64,000 nt of DNA from Flavobacterium gelidilacus DSM 15343 (GCF_000422685.1 NZ_AUGN01000014.1:1-64000), one strand, 5' to 3'. Counted from the stretch's first letter, positions 34,745 to 44,919 are shown. Program-made: numbers and translations. Notes: generated by a model not told the origin, from the sequence alone.

Positions 34745-35593
34745 TTAGTAGTCACCTAAAGTTTCAGCATTTTGACCTAATGCATTTGCTAATTGCTCAT
34801 CATTTGGAGCTTTTCCGTGCCAAGCGTGAGTGTACATCATAAAATCTACACCGTTACCCATTTCTGTATGTAAAAGTACACAAACTGGTTTTCCTTTTCC
34901 GGTTTTGGCTTTAGCTTCAGTCATTCCTTTTAGAATTGCTTCAATATTGTTTCCTTCTTTGATGTCTAAAACGTCCCATCCAAAAGCTTCAAATTTGGCT
35001 CTTATACTTCCCATTGGTAAAACTTCATCTGTAGTTCCATCTATTTGCTTTCCGTTAAGGTCAATTGTAGCTATAATATTATCTACTTTTTTAGCAGAAG
35101 CATACATAATTGCTTCCCAGTTTTGACCTTCTTGTAATTCACCATCACCATGTAAAGTATACACTAAATTTGTATCCTTATTCAGTTTTTTAGCTTGAGC
35201 AGCTCCAAGTGCAACAGACAATCCTTGTCCAAGTGAGCCAGAAGCAATACGAACTCCAGGTAAACCTTCGTGCGTAGTTGGGTGACCTTGTAATCTAGAG
35301 TTTAGTAATCTAAAAGTTGCTAATTCTTTTACAGGAAAATAACCGCTACGGGCTAAAACGCTATAAAAAACAGGAGAAATGTGACCGTTAGAAAGAAAGA
35401 ATAAATCTTCATTCATTCCGTCCATGTCAAAACCTTCTTTTCTTTCCATAAGGTTTTGATAAAGACAAATTAAAAATTCTGTACAGCCAAGTGAACCTCC
35501 TGGGTGACCCGAATTTACAGCATGTACCATTCTAAGAATGTCTCTTCTAACTTGTGTAGTTAAATCGTGTAGTTGTTGTGTGTTTGGTTTCAT
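34745..35593 (-). CDS. Transketolase, N-terminal subunit
   Basis: A 282-residue protein with the thiamine-diphosphate binding half of transketolase. It contains LRMVHAVNSGHPGGSLGCTEFL, SNGHISPVFYSVL, GSLGQGLSVALGAA and the GDG...N motif (HGDGELQEGQNWEAI ... IDLNGKQIDG). The frame is open to 35671, but the ATG at 35593 gives the normal start. It is transcribed with the C-terminal subunit. Confidence 0.93.
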   Translation of the reverse strand: MKPNTQQLHDLTTQVRRDILRMVHAVNSGHPGGSLGCTEFLICLYQNLMERKEGFDMDGMNEDLFFLSNGHISPVFYSVLARSGYFPVKELATFRLLNSRLQGHPTTHEGLPGVRIASGSLGQGLSVALGAAQAKKLNKDTNLVYTLHGDGELQEGQNWEAIMYASAKKVDNIIATIDLNGKQIDGTTDEVLPMGSIRAKFEAFGWDVLDIKEGNNIEAILKGMTEAKAKTGKGKPVCVLLHTEMGNGVDFMMYTHAWHGKAPNDEQLANALGQNAETLGDY

Positions 35594-35690
35594 TTTATTT
35601 TTAAAATTTGAAAGTACAAATATAAGCAGTTTATTGGGATTTATTTCTACTAACAAAAAGCGACTTTTCAAAAGTTATCTACAAAAAAAA

Positions 35691-35710
35691 TGTCTTACCT
35701 AAGTAAGACA
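35691..35710 (-). terminator. Terminator of the aldehyde dehydrogenase operon
   Basis: Hairpin TGTCTTAC / GTAAGACA with a 4-base loop. Read on the minus strand it is followed by a run of T's. Confidence 0.8.
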
Positions 35711-35731
35711 CTTTATTGTTTTGGATTTAAT

Positions 35732-37114
35732 TTATATTTTTTCATTTTCTGAAATTACTCGAATCAATTTTTTATTGACAAATTCATCAATACCCAAAGC
35801 GGATAATTCGCGACCGTAACCTGATCTTTTTGTTCCTCCAAAAGGCATGTCTGTTGATGATTTAGTTGGGTGATTTATATAAACCATACCAGAATCAATT
35901 TGATTTGCTACGTTTTTAGCCCTTTCAATATTTTTTGAAAAAACGGAACCTCCTAAACCAAATTCAGTTGCATTGGCTACCTTTATGGCCTCTTCTTCAT
36001 TTTTAACAGAATAGAAACTTGCTACAGGTCCAAATAATTCTTCCTTATACAAATCCATTTCTGAAGAAATATTCGAAATAATTGTAGGTTGCATAAAATT
36101 TCCTTTTAAATCAGCTTTTTTGCCACCCGTTTCGATTTTAGCACCTTGAGAAACTGCTTTTTCCACTTGCTTTAAGATAGTATTTAAAGCGTCTTCACTA
36201 GAAAGTGGTCCAAGTTGAGTTTCAGTATCCATAGGATCACCTAATTTTAAAGCACTCATTTTAGCAGTAAATTTAGATAAAAACTCCTCTGCAACTTCTT
36301 GGACTACTATAAAGCGTTTAGAAGCTACACAACTTTGACCATTATTAACTGTTCTTCCATAAATAGCTAGATCGGTTGCTCTATCTATATCAGCATCTTC
36401 CAATACAATAAAAGGATCGCTTCCGCCAAGTTCTAACACTGATTTTTTAATATTTTTTCCTGCAATTTCAGCTAAAGAAGCTCCAGCTTTTTCGCTTCCT
36501 GTTAAAGAAGCACCTTGTATTCTCTTATCGTTAATTAATTTTGAGACTTTTGAACCCGGAATAAATAAATTAGTATATAAACCTTCTGGTGCATTAGCTT
36601 CTTTAAATATGTCATCAATTGCTTTTGCACATTGTGGTACATTAGAAGCATGTTTCAATAAAATAGTATTTCCAATCATAAGGTTTGGAGCAGCAAAACG
36701 TGCTACTTGATAGAATGGAAAATTCCATGGTTCAACTCCAAGTAATACTCCAATCGGACTTTTTCTAACAAACGCTTCACCAGTTTCTACTTTTAAAAAT
36801 TCGTCAGCTAAAAAATCTTTTGCATTTTTAGCATAATATTCAAAAATTGAAACAGCATAATCTATTTCATATTCAGCTTGTTTTATTAATTTTCCCATTT
36901 CTGAAGTAATTAATCTTGAAAGCTCTGGTTTCTTTTCTTTAAGGATGGAAGCCACTTTGTTTAACACTTTGGCTCTTTCTTCAAAAGAAGTAAATTTCCA
37001 TGTTTGATATGCTTTGTGTGCTTTTGCAATAGCATTTTCTACTTGTGCATCTGTCATTTCATCAAATGACTTTGTTTTTTCTAATGTATAAGGATTTATT
37101 GATTGTATAGACAT
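35732..37114 (-). CDS. NAD(P)-dependent aldehyde dehydrogenase, succinate-semialdehyde-like
   Basis: A 460-residue aldehyde dehydrogenase. The general base is E228 in LELGGSDPF, the nucleophile is C262 in [12 protein letters not shown], and the cofactor region is [11 protein letters not shown]. The short N-terminus and the GQSC motif fit the succinate-semialdehyde/GabD-like group, but the substrate cannot be fixed. It is co-transcribed with the small acidic protein gene at 37121, 6 nt upstream. Confidence 0.9.
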   Translation of the reverse strand: MSIQSINPYTLEKTKSFDEMTDAQVENAIAKAHKAYQTWKFTSFEERAKVLNKVASILKEKKPELSRLITSEMGKLIKQAEYEIDYAVSIFEYYAKNAKDFLADEFLKVETGEAFVRKSPIGVLLGVEPWNFPFYQVARFAAPNLMIGNTILLKHASNVPQCAKAIDDIFKEANAPEGLYTNLFIPGSKVSKLINDKRIQGASLTGSEKAGASLAEIAGKNIKKSVLELGGSDPFIVLEDADIDRATDLAIYGRTVNNGQSCVASKRFIVVQEVAEEFLSKFTAKMSALKLGDPMDTETQLGPLSSEDALNTILKQVEKAVSQGAKIETGGKKADLKGNFMQPTIISNISSEMDLYKEELFGPVASFYSVKNEEEAIKVANATEFGLGGSVFSKNIERAKNVANQIDSGMVYINHPTKSSTDMPFGGTKRSGYGRELSALGIDEFVNKKLIRVISENEKI

Positions 37115-37120
37115 AGTTTA

Positions 37121-37420
37121 TTATTTTGTATCAGCTTCGCTGTAATAGTTATTTTCTTCATCTTCACTTCCGATATTTTCTTGTACATTGTCAAGTTCAG
37201 CACCTGGTACATCTAAATCAACACCTGTTTTAACATCTTCAAATGATTTTTCGTTCATTTTTCCGGGAGTTGTATCTGTTGATTTTATTTTTGAAATATC
37301 TTCTGGATTAATTTGTTTCTCTTCTTTGTCATTATTATAAATGTCTTCAGATGCTGGATAATTCATCGCATCTAATTTCGATTTAATGTCTGCTTCTTTA
37401 GGATTTTTATTGTTTTTCAT
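37121..37420 (-). CDS. Small disordered acidic protein, function unknown
   Basis: A 99-residue, highly charged protein with no hydrophobic segment or cysteine. It is rich in Asp, Glu, Lys and Asn and is likely disordered. A Pro-rich stretch (NYPASEDIYNND) and KSTDTTPGKMNEKSFEDVKTG are the only conserved-looking parts. I recognise similar short proteins in flavobacteria but no function. It sits directly upstream of the aldehyde dehydrogenase gene on the same strand. Confidence 0.75.
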   Translation of the reverse strand: MKNNKNPKEADIKSKLDAMNYPASEDIYNNDKEEKQINPEDISKIKSTDTTPGKMNEKSFEDVKTGVDLDVPGAELDNVQENIGSEDEENNYYSEADTK

Positions 37421-37598
37421 GATTTTGAATTTAATTAATTAATTACACAAAGTTCTATTTTTAAAAGCAAAAAATGTTACAATGTTTTCACAAATTGTTC
37501 TATAATCTTCATAAGAATTAATTTTCTCATTGTTAAATAATAGTTTAAAAGCTAAGAATACATTTTAATATATTATTTAAGTGGTTTAATTTTTCTTT

Positions 37599-37772
37599 TT
37601 ATTTCTTTTTTAAAAATTTACTTATGAGGTAAATGATTAAAAGAACCACTGCAATCGAAATAAAAATTCCAAGTCCAAAACCAGCCTTAAAAATTCCTTC
37701 TATTACGGAGCAACTTGTCACTAAAGAAGAGGAGAATAGCACAAGAAATGTCAATGTCAATTTATTTTTCAT
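37599..37772 (-). CDS. Small lipoprotein with one membrane helix (57 residues)
   Basis: A 57-residue frame read from the gap: MKNKLTLTFLVLFSSS..., with a signal peptide ending VTSC (lipobox Cys21), then SVIEGIFKAGFGLGIF and a second hydrophobic helix ending in basic KFLKKK. Bacteroidota have a widespread family of this build, 'CxxIxGIFKAG' plus one helix, often left out of annotations or mislabelled. The function is unknown. It is the only gene-like feature in the 530-bp gap before tgt. Confidence 0.75.
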   Translation of the reverse strand: MKNKLTLTFLVLFSSSLVTSCSVIEGIFKAGFGLGIFISIAVVLLIIYLISKFLKKK

Positions 37773-37926
37773 AATGAGTTATTTTTAATTATTTTTACAA
37801 ATTTCATAATAATTATTATTAGTTGTCTTATATTATTTTTTAAAATAATTGCATTATTTACATAAATGCTTGAAAATTGATTATAATTAAATCATAAAAC
37901 AGCTCTTCTTAAATTTCAAATAAATT

Positions 37927-37934
37927 ATATTTGC
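37927..37934 (+). promoter_or_regulatory. -7 promoter element of tgt
   Basis: TATATTTG matches TANNTTTG and lies 18 bp before the tgt start. No clear -33 TTG at the proper spacing. Confidence 0.4.
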
Positions 37935-37952
37935 CACTTGTAAAAAGTCACT

Positions 37953-39083
37953 ATGAAATTTAATTTACTTAAAAAAGATACTCAATCTAAAGCTAGAGCA
38001 GGAACTATAACTACTGATCATGGTGTGATTGAAACCCCAATATTTATGCCTGTTGGAACAGTGGCTTCTGTTAAAGGAGTCCATCAACGCGAATTAAAAA
38101 ACGATATTAATCCAGATATTATTCTTGGAAATACTTATCATTTGTATTTGCGCCCTCAAACCGAAATTTTAGAAAAAGCAGGTGGTTTGCATAAATTTAT
38201 GAATTGGGATAGAAATATTTTGACTGATTCTGGTGGTTATCAAGTATATTCTCTTTCTTCAAATAGAAAAATTAAAGAAGAAGGTGTAAAGTTTAAATCA
38301 CATATTGATGGTTCTTATCATTTCTTTTCACCTGAAAATGTAATGGAAATTCAAAGAACAATTGGTGCAGATATAATTATGGCTTTTGATGAATGTACTC
38401 CTTATCCGTGTGATTATCGTTATGCAAAACGTTCTATGCACATGACACATCGTTGGTTAGACAGATGTATCAATCACCTTGAACATTTGCCTTTTAAATA
38501 TGGTTATGAGCAAACGTTTTTTCCAATTGTTCAGGGAAGTACTTATAAAGATTTAAGGGAACAATCTGCAGAATATATTGCAAATGCTGGAGCACAAGGA
38601 AACGCTATTGGTGGATTGTCCGTTGGAGAACCAGCTGAAGAAATGTATGCAATGACTGAAATAGTTACTGCTATACTTCCAGAAGATAAACCAAGATATT
38701 TAATGGGAGTAGGAACTCCTATTAATATTTTAGAAAATATAGCATTAGGAATTGACATGTTCGATTGCGTAATGCCAACACGTAACGCAAGAAACGGAAT
38801 GTTGTTTACAGCATATGGTTCTATCAATATAAAAAATAAAAAGTGGGAAGCTGATTTTTCTCCTATTGATGAAATGGGACATACTTTTGTAGATACAGAA
38901 TATACAAAAGCATATCTTCGTCACTTATTCGCAGCAAATGAATATTTAGGAAAACAAATTGCTACGATTCATAATCTAGGATTTTACATGTGGTTAGTTC
39001 GTGAAGCAAGAAGACAAATTATTGCTGGAACTTTTAGAGAATGGAAAGATAAAATGGTTATTCAGATGAACCAACGTTTATAG
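37953..39083 (+). CDS. tgt: tRNA-guanine transglycosylase (queuosine insertion)
   Basis: A 376-residue TIM-barrel enzyme that exchanges guanine-34 for preQ1 in tRNAs with GUN anticodons. The substrate pocket DSGGYQVYS, the active-site segment GIDMFDCVMPTRNARNG and FDECTPYP are all present. The C-terminal zinc site C-x-C-x-x-C of other Tgt enzymes is missing: the aligned stretch reads GHTFVD, although the fourth ligand His (TIHNL) remains. Bacteroidota sequences appear to share this loss. First gene of an operon with the LptF/G-type permease. Confidence 0.95.
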   Translation: MKFNLLKKDTQSKARAGTITTDHGVIETPIFMPVGTVASVKGVHQRELKNDINPDIILGNTYHLYLRPQTEILEKAGGLHKFMNWDRNILTDSGGYQVYSLSSNRKIKEEGVKFKSHIDGSYHFFSPENVMEIQRTIGADIIMAFDECTPYPCDYRYAKRSMHMTHRWLDRCINHLEHLPFKYGYEQTFFPIVQGSTYKDLREQSAEYIANAGAQGNAIGGLSVGEPAEEMYAMTEIVTAILPEDKPRYLMGVGTPINILENIALGIDMFDCVMPTRNARNGMLFTAYGSINIKNKKWEADFSPIDEMGHTFVDTEYTKAYLRHLFAANEYLGKQIATIHNLGFYMWLVREARRQIIAGTFREWKDKMVIQMNQRL

Positions 39084-39087
39084 TTTT

Positions 39088-40176
39088 ATGAAGATAATTG
39101 ATAAATACATATTAAAACGATATTTAGGTACATTTTTAGTAATGTTATTGATGTTTATTCCTATAGGAATTGTCATAGATGTTTCTGAAAAAGTAAACAA
39201 AATGATTGAAAATAAAATCGCTATAAAAGAGATATTAATCTATTATGGTGACTTTACAGTTTATTTTGCTAATTTATTGTTCCCAATTTTTCTTTTTTTA
39301 TCAGTTATTTGGTTTACTTCAAAATTAGCTAATAATACTGAAATCATTGCTATATTGAGTTCGGGAATTTCGTTTAATCGCTTCTTAAGGCCTTATATTG
39401 TTGGAGCTTCAATTGTTTCTTTGTTTGCTTTATTGATGGGCTTTTTTTTAGTACCTATGGCAAGTAAAGGTTTTAATGATTTTAGATACACCAATTTAAA
39501 AGGAAATAGTCAAACTAGAGAAACAAATGATATTTATCGTCAAATTAAAAATGAAGATAATATTAGCGAATATATTTATGTCAGTAATTATAATTATTTA
39601 AGCAAAACAGGATTTAATTTTACGTTTGAAAAATGTATTGGCAATAAAATGCAATATAAAGTGACTGCGAGTAGAATTAAATATAACGAAGAAACTAAAA
39701 GCTATACCCTTTATAATTACAAAAAAAGAACTATTGGTAAATTAAATGACAAACTAGAATCACTTGAAAAGAAAAGTCAAAAATATAATTTCGAGCCCGA
39801 TGATTTAACACCAGTTATTTACGCTGCAGAAACTATGTCGATTTCCGAAATCAATGATTTTATAGATAAAGAAACGCTTAGAGGAAATTCTAATATTAAT
39901 ACTTATTTGGTCGTGCTTTACAAAAAGTACAGTTTGCCAATTTCAGCTTTTATATTGACTATAATTGCCGTTGCTGTTTCTGCGATGAAGCGAAGAGGAG
40001 GAATGGGTGTAAATTTAGCCATTGGAATAATCATAGCTTTCACATTTATTTTCTTTGATAAAGTATTTGGAACTATTGCAGAAAAATCTAGTTTTTCACC
40101 TTTATTAGCTGTTTGGATTCCTAATATCGTTTTTGGAATTTTAGCTGTTTATTTACTTCGAAATGCTAAACGATAA
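39088..40176 (+). CDS. LptF/LptG family permease
   Basis: A 362-residue inner-membrane protein of the YjgP/YjgQ family. Three N-terminal helices (about 12-35, 58-80, 100-125), a periplasmic beta-jellyroll section (about 130-270) and three C-terminal helices are visible. The start IIDKYILKRYLGTFLVMLLMFIPIGIVIDVSEK is typical. In gram-negatives LptF and LptG form the permease of the LPS export ABC transporter. Which of the two this one is cannot be told here. It is 4 nt after tgt. Confidence 0.9.
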   Translation: MKIIDKYILKRYLGTFLVMLLMFIPIGIVIDVSEKVNKMIENKIAIKEILIYYGDFTVYFANLLFPIFLFLSVIWFTSKLANNTEIIAILSSGISFNRFLRPYIVGASIVSLFALLMGFFLVPMASKGFNDFRYTNLKGNSQTRETNDIYRQIKNEDNISEYIYVSNYNYLSKTGFNFTFEKCIGNKMQYKVTASRIKYNEETKSYTLYNYKKRTIGKLNDKLESLEKKSQKYNFEPDDLTPVIYAAETMSISEINDFIDKETLRGNSNINTYLVVLYKKYSLPISAFILTIIAVAVSAMKRRGGMGVNLAIGIIIAFTFIFFDKVFGTIAEKSSFSPLLAVWIPNIVFGILAVYLLRNAKR

Positions 40177-41050
40177 ACTAAAAAACTACCTTCATTTACA
40201 TGTAATTGTATTTATTTGGGGATTTACAGCCATTTTCGGAAAACTAATTTCTCTCGAAGCTTTAGATTTAGTTTGGTTTCGAATGTTTTTTGGAGCACTT
40301 TTTATTGTTGGATTTTTGATCTATAAAAAAGATAGTATTAAAGTGCCTTTTAATGTGTTAATTGGATTTATTGTTTCAGGAATAATAATTGCAGCGCATT
40401 GGTACACTTTTTATCAAGCTATTAAAGTTTCAAATATTTCTATAACATTAGCTTGTTTGTCTACTGGAGCTTTTTTTGCATCACTAATTGAGCCTGTTTT
40501 TTATAAACGAAAAGTTATTTGGTATGAAGTTGCTTTTGGACTCTTTGCTGTGATTGGAATTTCTATTATATTTAACGCAGAAACAAATCACAAATTAGGC
40601 ATTATTTTGGCGATTATCTCTGCTTTTTTATCGGCATTATTTTCAGTTATTAATAGTAAATATGCTAAGATATATGATGCTAATGTTATTTCCTTCTACG
40701 AATTGTCAAGTGGTGTTTTCTTTTTAAGTTTATATTTATTGGCAACAGAAAAATTTTCAGCCTCATTTTTTAAATTGTCATTTGAAGATTTAATTTGGTT
40801 GTTAATATTAGCCTCAATTTGTACGGCATATGCTTTCTCTGCTTCCATAAAAGTAATGAAGTTTTTAAGTCCTTTTACAGTAATGTTAACCGTGAACTTA
40901 GAACCTGTTTACGGAATAATTTTAGCTTTATTTATTTTTAAGGATTCAGAACACATGAACTCCCTTTTTTATGTTGGTGCTGCAATAATTCTTTTAACTG
41001 TTATAGCAAACGGAATAGTTAAGAACAGAAAAAAGTTAAAAACTAATTAA
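40163..41050 (+). CDS. EamA/DMT family transporter
   Basis: A 295-residue inner-membrane protein with ten predicted helices in two EamA repeats. The start LHVIVFIWGFTAIFGKLISLEALDLVWFRM is typical of the drug/metabolite transporter superfamily. The substrate is unknown; relatives move amino acids or nucleotide sugars. The start overlaps the preceding gene by 14 nt, so translation is probably coupled. It ends the tgt operon. Confidence 0.9.
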   Translation: MLNDKLKNYLHLHVIVFIWGFTAIFGKLISLEALDLVWFRMFFGALFIVGFLIYKKDSIKVPFNVLIGFIVSGIIIAAHWYTFYQAIKVSNISITLACLSTGAFFASLIEPVFYKRKVIWYEVAFGLFAVIGISIIFNAETNHKLGIILAIISAFLSALFSVINSKYAKIYDANVISFYELSSGVFFLSLYLLATEKFSASFFKLSFEDLIWLLILASICTAYAFSASIKVMKFLSPFTVMLTVNLEPVYGIILALFIFKDSEHMNSLFYVGAAIILLTVIANGIVKNRKKLKTN

Positions 41051-41080
41051 ATTTAAGTTAGATAAAAGTTATAAAAATTT

Positions 41081-41088
41081 TATATTTG
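41081..41088 (+). promoter_or_regulatory. -7 promoter element of accA
   Basis: TATATTTG matches TANNTTTG and lies 33 bp before the accA start; TTA stands at the expected -33 position. Confidence 0.45.
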
Positions 41089-41121
41089 TATTAACAAAAA
41101 TAAACTAAACATAAACCATAT

Positions 41122-42075
41122 ATGGAATATTTAGATTTTGAATTACCAATAAAAGAACTTGAAGATCAGTTAGATAAATGTATGGTAATTGGAGAAGAAT
41201 CTGATGTAGATGTATCAACTACCTGCAAGCAAATTCAGAAGAAATTAGACGAGACTAAGAAAGATATATATAAAAACCTTACAGCTTGGCAACGTGTTCA
41301 GCTTTCGCGTCATCCAAATCGTCCATATACAATGGACCATATTAATGCCTTAACAGAAGGAACGTTCCTAGAACTTTTTGGAGATAGAGGTGTAAAGGAT
41401 GATAAAGCAATGGTTGGTGGTTTAGGGAAAATTGGAGGTCAATCGTTTATGATTATTGGTCAACAAAAAGGATACAATACTAAAACACGTCAATTCAGAA
41501 ATTTCGGAATGGCTAACCCAGAAGGGTATAGAAAAGCATTACGATTAATGAAAATGGCAGAAAAATTTGGAATTCCAGTTGTAACATTAATTGATACTCC
41601 GGGTGCTTATCCAGGATTAGAAGCAGAAGAAAGAGGTCAAGGTGAAGCAATTGCTCGTAATATTTTTGAAATGTGTCGACTTCAAGTACCAATTATTACG
41701 GTTATTGTTGGTGAAGGTGCTTCGGGTGGTGCATTAGGAATAGGAGTTGGAAATAAAGTATACATGTTAGAAAACACATGGTATTCTGTTATTTCACCTG
41801 AATCTTGTTCGTCAATTTTATGGAGAAGCTGGGAATATAAAGAAATAGCAGCTGAAGCTCTTAAGCTAACTTCATTTGATATGAAAAAACAAAAGTTAAT
41901 TGACGATATTATACCAGAACCACTTGGTGGAGCACATTATGATAGAGTTACAACTTTTGCATCAGTAAAAAAATATATATTAAAAGCTTTTGATGAATTA
42001 AAAGAGTTATCAACAAAAGATTTAGTAGCTCAAAGAATGGATAAATACAGTAATATGGGGGAATTTAAAGATTAA
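41122..42075 (+). CDS. accA: Acetyl-CoA carboxylase carboxyltransferase subunit alpha
   Basis: A 317-residue subunit that, with AccD, moves the carboxyl group from biotin to acetyl-CoA, giving malonyl-CoA for fatty-acid synthesis. Motifs include [46 protein letters not shown], the oxyanion-hole [12 protein letters not shown] and [14 protein letters not shown]. Length and start are standard. A single gene with its own promoter and terminator. Confidence 0.97.
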   Translation: MEYLDFELPIKELEDQLDKCMVIGEESDVDVSTTCKQIQKKLDETKKDIYKNLTAWQRVQLSRHPNRPYTMDHINALTEGTFLELFGDRGVKDDKAMVGGLGKIGGQSFMIIGQQKGYNTKTRQFRNFGMANPEGYRKALRLMKMAEKFGIPVVTLIDTPGAYPGLEAEERGQGEAIARNIFEMCRLQVPIITVIVGEGASGGALGIGVGNKVYMLENTWYSVISPESCSSILWRSWEYKEIAAEALKLTSFDMKKQKLIDDIIPEPLGGAHYDRVTTFASVKKYILKAFDELKELSTKDLVAQRMDKYSNMGEFKD

Positions 42076-42100
42076 CAACCCAAATTCTTACTTTTTAGCT

Positions 42101-42137
42101 AAATCCGTCTTTTTCAATAACTGACGGATTTTTTTTG
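42101..42137 (+). terminator. Terminator of accA
   Basis: AAATCCGTC pairs with GACGGATTT around a 13-base loop, then a long T-run. Confidence 0.88.
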
Positions 42138-42225
42138 TATGTTGTTAACAGAAAATTTTATTTACTAACATTGTTTTTTTAAAAATCAAATTTCAATTTT
42201 AAATGAATTGAAGTACTTTAGCATT

Positions 42226-43776
42226 ATGGAAAACCTCAAAAATATAAACCCTTATAAAGTAGATAAAACGACTATTATAAATCTTGAAAAAGGAAAATTG
42301 CCTCCTCAAGTTTTAGATCTTGAAGAAGCAGTTCTTGGTGCAATGATGATTGATAAAAAAGGTGTTGATGAGGTTATCGATATTTTGCAAGCCGAAGCTT
42401 TTTATAAAGAGTCTCATAAACATATTTTTGAAGCTATTGTAGAATTATTTAATGACACACAGCCAATCGATTTATTGACGGTTTCTGCTCAATTGCGTAA
42501 AAACGCAAAATTAGATTTAGCGGGTGGAGATTTTTACTTAATTCAACTGACACAGAAAGTTTCTTCTTCAGCACATATCGAATTTCACTCAAGAATTATT
42601 CTGCAAAAATTTATTCAACGTAGTTTAATAAAAATTTCAAGTGAAATTATCGAAGAATCTTATGATGAAACTACAGATGTATTTGATTTACTAGATAGAG
42701 CTGAATCAAAATTATATGAAGTTACACAAGGAAATATCAAACGTAGCTCAGAAACAGCACAAAGTCTAGTAATTCAAGCTAAAAAACGAATCGAAGAAAT
42801 TGCAAGTCAAGAAGGCTTAAGTGGTGTGCCTACTGGTTTTCACGCCTTAGATAAACTTACTTCTGGATGGCAACCTTCCGATTTAATAATTGTGGCTGCT
42901 CGTCCCGGTATGGGTAAAACAGCTTTTACACTTTCAATGGCACGTAATATGGCAATTGATTATGGTAAACCTGTTGCTTTCTTTTCATTAGAGATGTCAT
43001 CTGTTCAGTTAATTACGCGTTTAATTTCTTCTGAAACAGGATTGTCTTCTGAAAAATTAAGAACAGGAAAGTTAGAAAAACACGAATGGGAACAACTTTC
43101 TATCAAAGTAAAAAATTTAGAAAAAGCTCCTTTATATATAGATGATACTCCTTCATTATCAATTTTTGATTTACGTGCAAAAGCTAGACGTTTAGCCTCA
43201 CAATACGGAATTAAACTTATAGTTGTAGATTATTTGCAATTAATGACAGCTGGTGGAAACGGAAAAGGTGGTGGAAATCGTGAACAAGAAATTTCAACAA
43301 TTTCACGAAATTTAAAAGCTTTGGCTAAAGAATTAGCTATTCCAGTTATTGCACTTTCTCAACTTTCTCGTGCTGTTGAAACACGTGGCTCTAGTAAAAG
43401 ACCTTTGCTTTCTGACCTTCGTGAATCTGGAGCTATTGAGCAAGATGCCGATATTGTATCCTTCATTTATCGTCCAGAATATTATAAAATTGATGAATGG
43501 GATGATGAAGAGCAATCTCCAACTCAGGGACAAGCTGAATTTATAGTTGCAAAACACAGAAATGGTGGTTTAGATAATGTGAGACTTAAATTTATTGGAA
43601 ACCTTGGTAAATTTGATAATTTAGATGACTTTAGTTCTCCTTTTGCCGATTTGCCTTCAAAAATGAATCTTGATGATCAAGCAAATCCATTTGCAACACC
43701 AAAATTACCTTCACCTAATGAAGCCTTTGGAAGCAGTTCAAATTACGATGACGACGATTCAGATGTTCCTTTCTAA
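42226..43776 (+). CDS. dnaB: Replicative DNA helicase
   Basis: A 516-residue hexameric helicase that unwinds DNA at replication forks. The N-terminal domain contains PPQVLDLEEAVLGAMM. The RecA-like domain has Walker A ARPGMGKTAFT, Walker B LIVVDYLQLM and the arginine-finger region LSDLRESGAIEQDADIVSFIYR. The frame can be extended to a TTG at 42208, but the ATG at 42226 is the normal start. The C-terminal tail is a Ser/Asn/Asp-rich disordered stretch ending DDSDVPF. No intein or insertion is seen. Confidence 0.97.
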   Translation: MENLKNINPYKVDKTTIINLEKGKLPPQVLDLEEAVLGAMMIDKKGVDEVIDILQAEAFYKESHKHIFEAIVELFNDTQPIDLLTVSAQLRKNAKLDLAGGDFYLIQLTQKVSSSAHIEFHSRIILQKFIQRSLIKISSEIIEESYDETTDVFDLLDRAESKLYEVTQGNIKRSSETAQSLVIQAKKRIEEIASQEGLSGVPTGFHALDKLTSGWQPSDLIIVAARPGMGKTAFTLSMARNMAIDYGKPVAFFSLEMSSVQLITRLISSETGLSSEKLRTGKLEKHEWEQLSIKVKNLEKAPLYIDDTPSLSIFDLRAKARRLASQYGIKLIVVDYLQLMTAGGNGKGGGNREQEISTISRNLKALAKELAIPVIALSQLSRAVETRGSSKRPLLSDLRESGAIEQDADIVSFIYRPEYYKIDEWDDEEQSPTQGQAEFIVAKHRNGGLDNVRLKFIGNLGKFDNLDDFSSPFADLPSKMNLDDQANPFATPKLPSPNEAFGSSSNYDDDDSDVPF

Positions 43777-43910
43777 AATAGTTAGTTAAAAATATTAGCT
43801 ATTATTAAAAGTTTTAAACCACTTTGTTAAATTAATAGTAATTAATAACGCGAATACCCGTAAAAATACCTGTTTTTAACTTTAATTAATTCTTTATTCA
43901 ATATTAATAC

Positions 43911-43918
43911 TATTTTTG
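43911..43918 (+). promoter_or_regulatory. -7 promoter element of the 43949 operon
   Basis: TATTTTTG matches TANNTTTG and sits 30 bp before the start codon at 43949. Confidence 0.4.
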
Positions 43919-43948
43919 TTTTAGATACTTAACAAATCTAAAACTATT

Positions 43949-44275
43949 ATGGCAAAAGACACAATTACTCTTGAAACAGCTCAAGAATGGGCTGCAACAT
44001 GGAAAGAAAATGCAGAAACTTATTTAAGTGAAAATCAACTAAAAGCCTTTTTAATTCCTGGAACTGATGTAACTCAAGTGCTTGCCGAAGAAGGAGTTGT
44101 AAATGTAAGGTCTTATTTAGGAATTGATGAAAATAACGAGCCACATTTAATGATTGTTGGAGTAGATGCTGATGGTAATGATATGATTGACGATTCAAAA
44201 GGGTGGTTTATTTATGATTTTTCACGTCCTTGCCCTAGCACTTGCGATGTAAACAGTCCCTTGTATATTAAATAA
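43949..44275 (+). CDS. Small soluble protein, function unknown
   Basis: A 108-residue protein with no membrane or export signal. It begins with a helical TLETAQEWAATWKENAETYLSENQLKAFLIPGTDVTQVL segment, then a beta section and a C-terminal FSRPCPSTCDVNSPLYIK with a C-x3-C pair that could bind metal or form a disulfide. I recognise similar proteins in flavobacteria but no function. It precedes the membrane protein and histidine kinase genes with an 8-nt gap. Confidence 0.8.
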   Translation: MAKDTITLETAQEWAATWKENAETYLSENQLKAFLIPGTDVTQVLAEEGVVNVRSYLGIDENNEPHLMIVGVDADGNDMIDDSKGWFIYDFSRPCPSTCDVNSPLYIK

Positions 44276-44283
44276 CACTTATT

Positions 44284-44919
44284 TTGAAAGAAGTTATAAA
44301 TTTTGGTTATTTAATACTTACAATTAATACAATACTATACTTAAAAGGCTTTTTTAAAAACGGAAAAGCCTTTAAAATTATAGCAGTTTATAACGCTGTT
44401 ATATTTTTGATTCAATTATATACTGATATTTTATATAGACAAAGTATTAATAACCTCTATTTATCTCACTTTTACTTTATTTTGCAATTTATTATTCTGA
44501 GTTTTTTTTATTTAGAAATAATTAAAATCCCGATACAAAGGCAAATCATTAAAATAAGTATTCCTTTATGTTTATCAGTTTTAGCGATACAGTATTACAT
44601 TAATCCTAATTTGTATTATAAATTTAATTATTTTGAAATCTTTATTACTTCTTTTTTATTGATAATATATTCGATGTTTCATTTTTACAATATTTTAAAT
44701 GAAAGTAAAAAGTTTTTTTATATAAATATGGGTATTCTAATATATCTATTTAGTAGTACCATAATATTTATTTCTGGTAATTTAATGATTTCTTTATCTA
44801 GTAATTTTAATAATGTTATTTGGTTAATAAATGGAGTGTTATATTTGATTTACCAGATTTTCATCTTGGTTGAATACATTAAACATTACTCAAATAACAA
44901 TAACGAAAATAATGAATAA
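44284..44919 (+). CDS. Six-helix membrane protein upstream of a histidine kinase
   Basis: A 211-residue integral membrane protein with about six hydrophobic helices and few charged loops. No family is recognised. The start is taken as the TTG at 44284, because no ATG occurs before residue 150 and the first helix begins at once. It lies 8 nt after the small soluble protein gene, and the kinase gene overlaps its end by 8 nt. It may feed a signal to the kinase at 44912, an inference from position only. Confidence 0.72.
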   Translation: MKEVINFGYLILTINTILYLKGFFKNGKAFKIIAVYNAVIFLIQLYTDILYRQSINNLYLSHFYFILQFIILSFFYLEIIKIPIQRQIIKISIPLCLSVLAIQYYINPNLYYKFNYFEIFITSFLLIIYSMFHFYNILNESKKFFYINMGILIYLFSSTIIFISGNLMISLSSNFNNVIWLINGVLYLIYQIFILVEYIKHYSNNNNENNE

